Shown here: in pieces, positions 39,295-43,738 of the stretch
Position numbering within the stretch: the first letter of the stretch is position 1
Layout: every line of letters starts with the position of its first letter
Source: Ruminiclostridium sp.
GTDB lineage: Bacteria > Bacillota > Clostridia > Oscillospirales > Ruminococcaceae
Length of the DNA: 43,738 bases
Assembly: GCA_017635675.1 (NCBI GenBank)
Contig: JAGBLA010000083.1
Span: forward strand, 1 to 43,738
Reading direction: 5' to 3'
Translations under genes and position numbers: made by a program
The notes under the pieces: model-generated
Databases searched by the model: none
Seen by the model: only the letters and a program-made list of their open reading frames with translations
Told to the model about the DNA's origin: nothing

Positions 39295-41389
39295 TGCCGC
39301 TGTCTGTGTCGGTGACGGGGTCGGCTTCATACCCGCAGTTTTCCTTGGCACAGTAGAGCTTGCCCTTCTTGCCCGCTTTCTTGAACAGCGTCGAGCCGCA
39401 CCTCGGGCATACTTCTCCCACAGGGGTGTCCCAGGTCATGAAACCGCAGCCCTGGTAGTCCTCGCAGCCGAAGAAGGGCTTGCCCTTCTTGCTCTTCTTC
39501 GCGAGCATCTTCTTGCCGCACTTCGGGCATCTGCCCTCGGTCTCGTTCACTATTTTCTTTGTGTTCTTGCATTCGGGGAAACCCTCGCAGCCGAGGAACT
39601 TTCCGTAAGGTCCTATCTTTATCACCATGTGCTTGCCGCAAAGCTCGCACACGATGTCGGTGGGCTCGTTCGGTACCTTGACGCGCTTGCCCTCCATGTC
39701 GTGCTCCGCCTTTTCAAGTGTTGCGGCAAAATCTCCGTAGAAGTTCTTCAGAATATCATACCACTCTGCTTTACCTTCCTCCACCTTATCGAGGTTTCCC
39801 TCCATTTGGGCGGTGAACTTGGTATCGACTATGTTCTCGAAGTGGTCTTTGAGCACCTCTGTGATGACATCACCGAGGGGAGTGGGTTTGAGCTGCTTCT
39901 GCTCGCGCTCGACATAGTGGCGGTCGAGTATCGTGCTTATGGTAGGCGCATAGGTGGAAGGACGTCCGATGCCGTTCTCCTCCAGCGCTTTTATAAGGCT
40001 CGCCTCGGTGTAGCGCGGAGGCGGCTGGGTGAAATGCTGATTGCCGAGCAGCGACATCACCGTGAGCTTTTCTTTCTCGCTTATCTTCGGTATCGCGCCG
40101 CCTTCCTCGTCGGAGCTGTCGGAGCTTTCCTCGTACAGCTTTGTGTAGCCGTCGAACTTTACGATAAATCCCGTGGTGCGGAACAGGCAGTTTCCCGCCG
40201 ATATGTCGATGACTGTCGATTCCAGCAGCGCGTTCTCCATCTGGCTCGCCATGAACCGCTCCCATATCAGCTTGTAGAGCTTGAACTGGTCGTTTGTAAG
40301 GCTCGACTTTATCTCCTCGGGAGTGATGTCGATAGTTGAAGGGCGTATAGCTTCATGGGCGTCCTGAGCGTTGCTGCGGGATTTATATACACGCGGCTTG
40401 GCGGGCACATAATCGTCGCCGAAGCGCTGACGTATCATCTCTATCGCTGCCTGCTGTGCTTCCTCGGAAATGCGCAGGCTGTCCGTTCTCATGTATGTGA
40501 TAAGACCCGTGAGCCCGCGTCCTTCGAGCTCTATTCCTTCGTAAAGCTCCTGGGCTGTCTTCATGGTGCGCTTGGCGTTGAATGACAGTCTTCGGGAAGC
40601 CTCCTGCTGGAGTGTGGAGGTGGTGAACGGAGGAGCGGGCTGCTTTTTGCGGCTGGACTTCTTTATCGACGATACGATGAAATCCTTGTCCTGAAGATAA
40701 GCGAGCACCTTGTCCGTTTCTTCCTTTGTTTTCAGCTCCGCTTTTTTGCCGTCTATCTCGATGAGCTTGGACGGGAACTGCTTCTTTGAGGAGTTTCCGT
40801 GGAGCTTAGCGTCTATTGTCCAGTATTCCTGCGGTGTGAACGCTTTTATCTCGTTTTCGCGGTCAACTATGAGCCTTACCGCCACCGACTGCACGCGTCC
40901 CGCGGAAAGTCCGCGCCTTACCTTCTTCCAGAGGAACGGGCTCAGCTTATAGCCCACGATGCGGTCGAGTATGCGGCGAGCCTGCTGGGCGTTGACGAGA
41001 TCCATGTCTATGCTCCGCGGCTTTGACATACCGTTCTTTATGCCTGTCTGTGTTATCTCGCTGAATGTTACGCGTATCGGCTTGGTGACGTCAAGGTCGA
41101 GCACGTGGGCGAGATGCCATGATATAGCTTCACCCTCGCGATCCGGGTCGGTCGCGAGATATACGGTGCCGGCTTTCGCGGCTTCGGCTTTTAGCTCCTT
41201 TATGAGAGACGCTTTTTCGCGCTTGTTTTCGTACATCGGCTCAAAGTTGTGCTCTATGTCAACGCCGAGCTTCGATTTCGGCAGGTCGCGTATGTGCCCC
41301 ACCGATGCCACAACATCGTAATTCTTGCCGAGATATTTCTTTATGGTCTTTGCCTTTGCGGGGGACTCAACAATTACCAGATCGGACAT
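39284..41389 (-). CDS. topA: DNA topoisomerase I
   Basis: Predicted 701-residue type IA topoisomerase that relaxes negative supercoils. The TOPRIM domain starts LVIVESPAKAKTIKKYLG and contains YLATDPDREGEAISWHL. The active-site Tyr lies in GLITYMRTDSLRIS (about residue 300). The C-terminus has three Cys4 zinc ribbons (about 580-690: CELCGK..., CPKCGKK..., CPRCGST...) with Lys-rich loops. Full length for Firmicutes. It overlaps trmFO by 11 bp. dprA, often upstream of topA, is replaced here by a trmH-family gene. Confidence 0.98.
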   Translation of the reverse strand: MSDLVIVESPAKAKTIKKYLGKNYDVVASVGHIRDLPKSKLGVDIEHNFEPMYENKREKASLIKELKAEAAKAGTVYLATDPDREGEAISWHLAHVLDLDVTKPIRVTFSEITQTGIKNGMSKPRSIDMDLVNAQQARRILDRIVGYKLSPFLWKKVRRGLSAGRVQSVAVRLIVDRENEIKAFTPQEYWTIDAKLHGNSSKKQFPSKLIEIDGKKAELKTKEETDKVLAYLQDKDFIVSSIKKSSRKKQPAPPFTTSTLQQEASRRLSFNAKRTMKTAQELYEGIELEGRGLTGLITYMRTDSLRISEEAQQAAIEMIRQRFGDDYVPAKPRVYKSRSNAQDAHEAIRPSTIDITPEEIKSSLTNDQFKLYKLIWERFMASQMENALLESTVIDISAGNCLFRTTGFIVKFDGYTKLYEESSDSSDEEGGAIPKISEKEKLTVMSLLGNQHFTQPPPRYTEASLIKALEENGIGRPSTYAPTISTILDRHYVEREQKQLKPTPLGDVITEVLKDHFENIVDTKFTAQMEGNLDKVEEGKAEWYDILKNFYGDFAATLEKAEHDMEGKRVKVPNEPTDIVCELCGKHMVIKIGPYGKFLGCEGFPECKNTKKIVNETEGRCPKCGKKMLAKKSKKGKPFFGCEDYQGCGFMTWDTPVGEVCPRCGSTLFKKAGKKGKLYCAKENCGYEADPVTDTDSGNES

Positions 41390-41409
41390 TTTTCCATAAC
41401 CTTTCTATC

Positions 41410-42192
41410 TTATTTATGCTTTTTTCTCAGTTCATAGCAGAATATCGCCGCCGCGACTGCCGCGTTCAGCGATTCCGCGTTTTCTATCGGTATATATATG
41501 CAGTTTCCTGCCGCGCGTATAACATCTTCCGAGACTCCGTTTCCCTCGTTGCCTATTACCACGGCACATTTCGGCGGAAACTTCACGGTATCGGTGCTTC
41601 GGGCATTTCTGTCAAGCACTGCCGCACTTACTTCATACCCGTTTGCCTGCAGCTCCGCGATAAAGCAGGGCAGTTCCGCGGTCATTACAGGGAGCCTGAA
41701 AAGGCTTCCCATGGCTCCTCTTACCACTTTAGGCGAGTACACGTCCGCGCAGTCGGGAGACATTATCACGCCGCTCAGACCGAATGCGTCTGCGGTGCGT
41801 ATTATCGTGCCGATGTTGCCGCTGTCCCGGAGCCCGTCCAGAATTATGAACCTGCCGCTGACGGAGGTGTTTATCCGAGCGGAGCAGTCGGGCTTTTCCG
41901 CTGTGATGAAAACGCCCTGGGGGCTTTTCGTGTCGGAGATATATGCTCCTATGTCATCGGTGATGACAAGCGGCTCACATACCGAGCGCAGTTTTTCGTA
42001 AGTGCCTGGGTACTTCGAGATGGCGGTCTCGGTGATGTATGCCTCGGTTATCCTGATATCCGCGCCGAGCGCCTCCTCGCAAAGCCGCACGCCCTCGATG
42101 TTGAACAGGTTCCTTTCCGAGCGTGCCTTCCTGTCGGAGTTGAGCAGCCGGAACTGTGTGACCGCGGGATTTTTTCTCGATGAAATAACCAT
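41410..42192 (-). CDS. TrmH-family (SpoU) RNA 2'-O-methyltransferase
   Basis: Predicted 260-residue SPOUT enzyme methylating 2'-OH groups in rRNA or tRNA. An N-terminal substrate-binding domain (SSRKNPAVTQFRLLNSDRKA) precedes the knot domain with motif 1 LDGLRDSGNIGTIIRTADAF, motif 2 VVIGNEGNGVSEDVI and motif 3 IPIENAESLNAAVAAAIFCYEL. ATG 42192 is preferred to 42198, because GGGAG lies 8 nt before it. It is the first gene of the long - strand run; its promoter must lie in the 43-bp gap to the divergent gene at 42236. The RNA target is unknown. Confidence 0.94.
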   Translation of the reverse strand: MVISSRKNPAVTQFRLLNSDRKARSERNLFNIEGVRLCEEALGADIRITEAYITETAISKYPGTYEKLRSVCEPLVITDDIGAYISDTKSPQGVFITAEKPDCSARINTSVSGRFIILDGLRDSGNIGTIIRTADAFGLSGVIMSPDCADVYSPKVVRGAMGSLFRLPVMTAELPCFIAELQANGYEVSAAVLDRNARSTDTVKFPPKCAVVIGNEGNGVSEDVIRAAGNCIYIPIENAESLNAAVAAAIFCYELRKKHK

Positions 42193-42235
42193 TGACATTG
42201 CTCCCGTTACGTGGTAAAATTAGACCGGTGATAAT

Positions 42236-43195
42236 ATGTTTACTGAATTGAGCGGTATAACCGAAGAGACCGGGCTTTCATTCGACGGTGAAAGCCGTCT
42301 TTGCGGCTGTATCGAAAGCTTCGGCACCGTCGTTTCCGATATTCAAGGAAAGGGCGAATACCGTATAGATATGTTTTTCTCCGACCCTCCCGAGCTGCAT
42401 GACGAGCACGCGGGGCAGATAGCGGCACTTGTGACCGCGCTTGCGGAAGGCTTACCCAAAAACACTTTGGTCTCGCAGTCCTGTGAGGAGGGGTACGTGC
42501 GTATCGTACTCGACAAGTACGAGCTCTTACAGGAAAACATTGTGTATCTTATAGAGTTCTTGGATAAGCTTGCAAAAGGTCTCGGCGGCATTGTGAGCGG
42601 GGGAGACAATTACAGCGTTCTGTATGACAAAGAGCCGGAGTCCGGGGCTTATGCTCCGTCGGAAAATGCTGTGCGAATAAAGCTTCGGTTCGACCTACGA
42701 AGCGTCATAGGGCTTCTCGGTGCGGCGGCGGGCGCGTTCGCCATGGTGGTCATCGCGATACTTACGGTCAACGCTGATTTCGAGATAAACACTCTTGAGC
42801 TGCGGTTCGAGGTATCGACCTACATACTCTCGGGGATCACGGCGGTCATAGTTTTCGCGGACTATCGCTTTGCTGCCCGTAAGCTTGACGCTTTCGGAGT
42901 TATCGTTTGTCCTCTGCTCACTCTTGTGTCTGTGGTGATGTCGGGTCTCGGTACCGGTGTGAGAGCCTGTGCGCGTTTTGCCGGAGCGTCATTTATCGAA
43001 GTTCTCCGCAGCTTCCCGGAGTATCTTGAGCAATACCCGCAGGCGGGCGACTTCATGTTCGGCTACATTACCCGTGGAGTTGTACTTGCGGTGGTCGCGT
43101 GCGTCGGCATTTATGTCTTTTATTTCAGCCGTCACCCCGAGGAAACGATAAAGGCGGAAAGGGAAGACGTGCGCGAAAAGGCGAAAAAGCAGTGA
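42236..43195 (+). CDS. Hypothetical membrane protein with soluble N-terminal half
   Basis: Predicted 319-residue protein. Residues 1-150 are soluble and alpha/beta in appearance (ESFGTVVSDIQGKGEYRIDM, SCEEGYVRIVLDKYEL). Residues 155-300 contain four hydrophobic helices (about 159-178, 193-209, 218-240 and 280-300) with a Glu/Arg-rich loop between the third and fourth. The C-terminus is basic and charged. I recognise no family. It is divergent from trmH with only 43 bp between the starts, so promoters on both strands overlap. The weak SD GGTGAT precedes ATG 42236. Confidence 0.75.
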   Translation: MFTELSGITEETGLSFDGESRLCGCIESFGTVVSDIQGKGEYRIDMFFSDPPELHDEHAGQIAALVTALAEGLPKNTLVSQSCEEGYVRIVLDKYELLQENIVYLIEFLDKLAKGLGGIVSGGDNYSVLYDKEPESGAYAPSENAVRIKLRFDLRSVIGLLGAAAGAFAMVVIAILTVNADFEINTLELRFEVSTYILSGITAVIVFADYRFAARKLDAFGVIVCPLLTLVSVVMSGLGTGVRACARFAGASFIEVLRSFPEYLEQYPQAGDFMFGYITRGVVLAVVACVGIYVFYFSRHPEETIKAEREDVREKAKKQ

Positions 43196-43212
43196 AACCG
43201 TATTCAGCCCGG

Positions 43213-43466
43213 CTGTCCTGAGCCTTCCTTATAATGCGAGAATATCACGGTCGCAACGGCGACCCCGAGTCGCGACGGCGACGGCGAGTCCGTACGGTAG
43301 TTTTGTACATACGGCGGGCATTCTGCACCGCTGTTCAGAGCCTTCCTTATAATGCGAAAATATCACGGTCGCGACGGCGACGGCGAGTCCGTACGGTAGT
43401 TTTGTACATACGGCGGGCATTCTGCCTCGCTGTCCTGAGCCTTCCTTATAATGCGAAAATATCACG
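43213..43466. repeat. Tandem ~99-bp intergenic repeat, two full copies and one partial
   Basis: Copies begin at 43213, 43331 and 43430, each with GAGCCTTCCTTATAATGCGA, then AATATCACG. Copies 1 and 2 continue with a GCGACGG run and CCGTACGGTAGTTTTGTACA, ending near GGGCATTCTGC. Copy 1 has a 19-bp extra piece. The third copy runs into the rplT terminator. Each copy carries TATAAT. No open frame in it appears real. Confidence 0.9.
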
Positions 43467-43489
43467 TCCGCGCGTAACGGACGTGATAT
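43459..43489. terminator. Terminator downstream of rplT
   Basis: A 12-bp perfect stem (ATATCACGTCCG 43459-43470 with CGGACGTGATAT 43478-43489) and a 7-nt loop begin 10 bp after the rplT stop. On the - strand the stem is followed by a short TTTT, and on the + strand by an imperfect T-tract. The left arm reuses the end of the third repeat copy. Confidence 0.85.
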
Positions 43490-43499
43490 ATTGTCATTT

Positions 43500-43738
43500 T
43501 TAGAGAGCCGCCTTAGCCTTCTCGCAGAGTGCTGTGAAACCGGCTGCATCATTTATCGCTATCTCGGAGAGCATCTTGCGGTTGAGGGTGATGTCAGCCT
43601 TCTTTAAACCGTTGATGAATGTCGAGTAGTTCATTCCGTTGAGCTTGCAGGCAGCGGATATTCTTGTGATCCAGAGCTTTCTGAAGTCTCTCTTCTTTAA
43701 GCGTCTGCTGATGTATGCATACTGACCGCTCTTCCAAA
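43500..43738 (-). CDS. rplT: 50S ribosomal protein L20, C-terminal part
   Basis: The 3' end of the L20 gene (about 78 residues in view; the start lies beyond the window). It shows the invariant L20 run [20 protein letters not shown], then [20 protein letters not shown] and [20 protein letters not shown], ending in a TAA stop. L20 is needed for early 50S assembly and, in infC-rpmI-rplT operons, represses its own synthesis. The rest of that operon would lie to the right. Confidence 0.98.
   Translation of the reverse strand, partial: WKSGQYAYISRRLKKRDFRKLWITRISAACKLNGMNYSTFINGLKKADITLNRKMLSEIAINDAAGFTALCEKAKAAL

Noticed and set aside
39005-40339. Long + strand open frame (444 codons) opposite topA and trmFO
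   Set aside because: The - strand carries two unmistakable enzymes here; the + strand translation is low-complexity Leu/Ala/Val with no motif.
43213-43466. CRISPR-like array
   Set aside because: Copies are contiguous, about 99 bp long and near-identical throughout; there are no unique spacers.
43229-43552. Open frames on both strands across the tandem repeats
   Set aside because: They arise because the repeat unit is a multiple of three bases long (99 bp) and stop-free in some frames; the - strand one would also overlap the end of rplT.

Overview
The window looks like chromosomal DNA of a Gram-positive Clostridia member, most likely Ruminococcus or a close Oscillospiraceae relative (inferred from gene order and families; no 16S rRNA is present). 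Supporting signs are a CD1247-type zinc-ribbon protein next to efp, the rsfS-yqeK-nadD-yhbY block, an FMN riboswitch ahead of ribU, DUF4358 lipoproteins, a YdbC/PC4-like protein and sigma-A promoters with near-perfect boxes.

Region 1 (1-8832, + strand) is the accessory part and the most interesting. It is the 3' section of a contractile injection system (CIS, headless phage-tail-like) locus. In order it holds the C-terminal part of a Lys/Glu- and Gly-rich protein cut by the window edge, a STAND/SARP-type regulator, a CIS-type AAA+ ATPase with a degenerate first AAA module, an unrecognised highly charged 268-residue protein, the contractile sheath, the inner tube, and a small acidic SH3b protein. 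No capsid, portal, terminase, integrase or lysis gene is visible, which argues against an ordinary prophage. Baseplate, spike and cap genes are absent here and would have to lie to the left. The sheath-tube pair has its own leader, with three TATAAT boxes in tandem and a hairpin between a strong Shine-Dalgarno (SD) sequence and the start codon. Its codon use also differs from that of the regulator and ATPase. A 158-bp MITE-like palindrome (8838-8995) and a strong bidirectional terminator separate this region from the rest.

Region 2 (9059-17937, - strand) holds a membrane protein, a DUF4358 lipoprotein, an anchored SGNH hydrolase, a short DtxR-type metal regulator, a bifunctional RelA/SpoT enzyme, an ADP-ribosylglycohydrolase-family protein, a DUF308-like membrane protein with a large soluble tail, RlmH and a D,D-carboxypeptidase. 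Region 3 (17982-20962, + strand) holds a metallophosphoesterase that has lost several metal ligands, a PC4/YdbC-like protein, a small membrane protein behind a consensus promoter, a divergent Lgt-like protein and a second DUF4358 lipoprotein.

Region 4 (20959-27774, - strand) is housekeeping: pyrE with a second MITE just upstream, ribU with its FMN riboswitch and terminator, an Asn-rich small protein, the CD1247-type protein, efp, an Xaa-Pro peptidase, aroQ, a TIM-barrel protein, yqeG and rpsU (S21). Region 5 (28038-42192, - strand) is a long, tightly packed run read from trmH towards rsfS: trmH, topA, trmFO, plsX, rnc, an Elp3-like radical SAM protein, smc, ftsY, rdgB, a membrane protein, yhbY, nadD, yqeK, rsfS. 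It combines tRNA/rRNA modification, chromosome structure, protein targeting, lipid and NAD synthesis, and ribosome assembly. Region 6 (42236-43738) holds a four-helix membrane protein (+), an intergenic tandem repeat of about 99 bp, and the end of rplT (-). I saw no tRNA, rRNA, CRISPR array or transposase gene.
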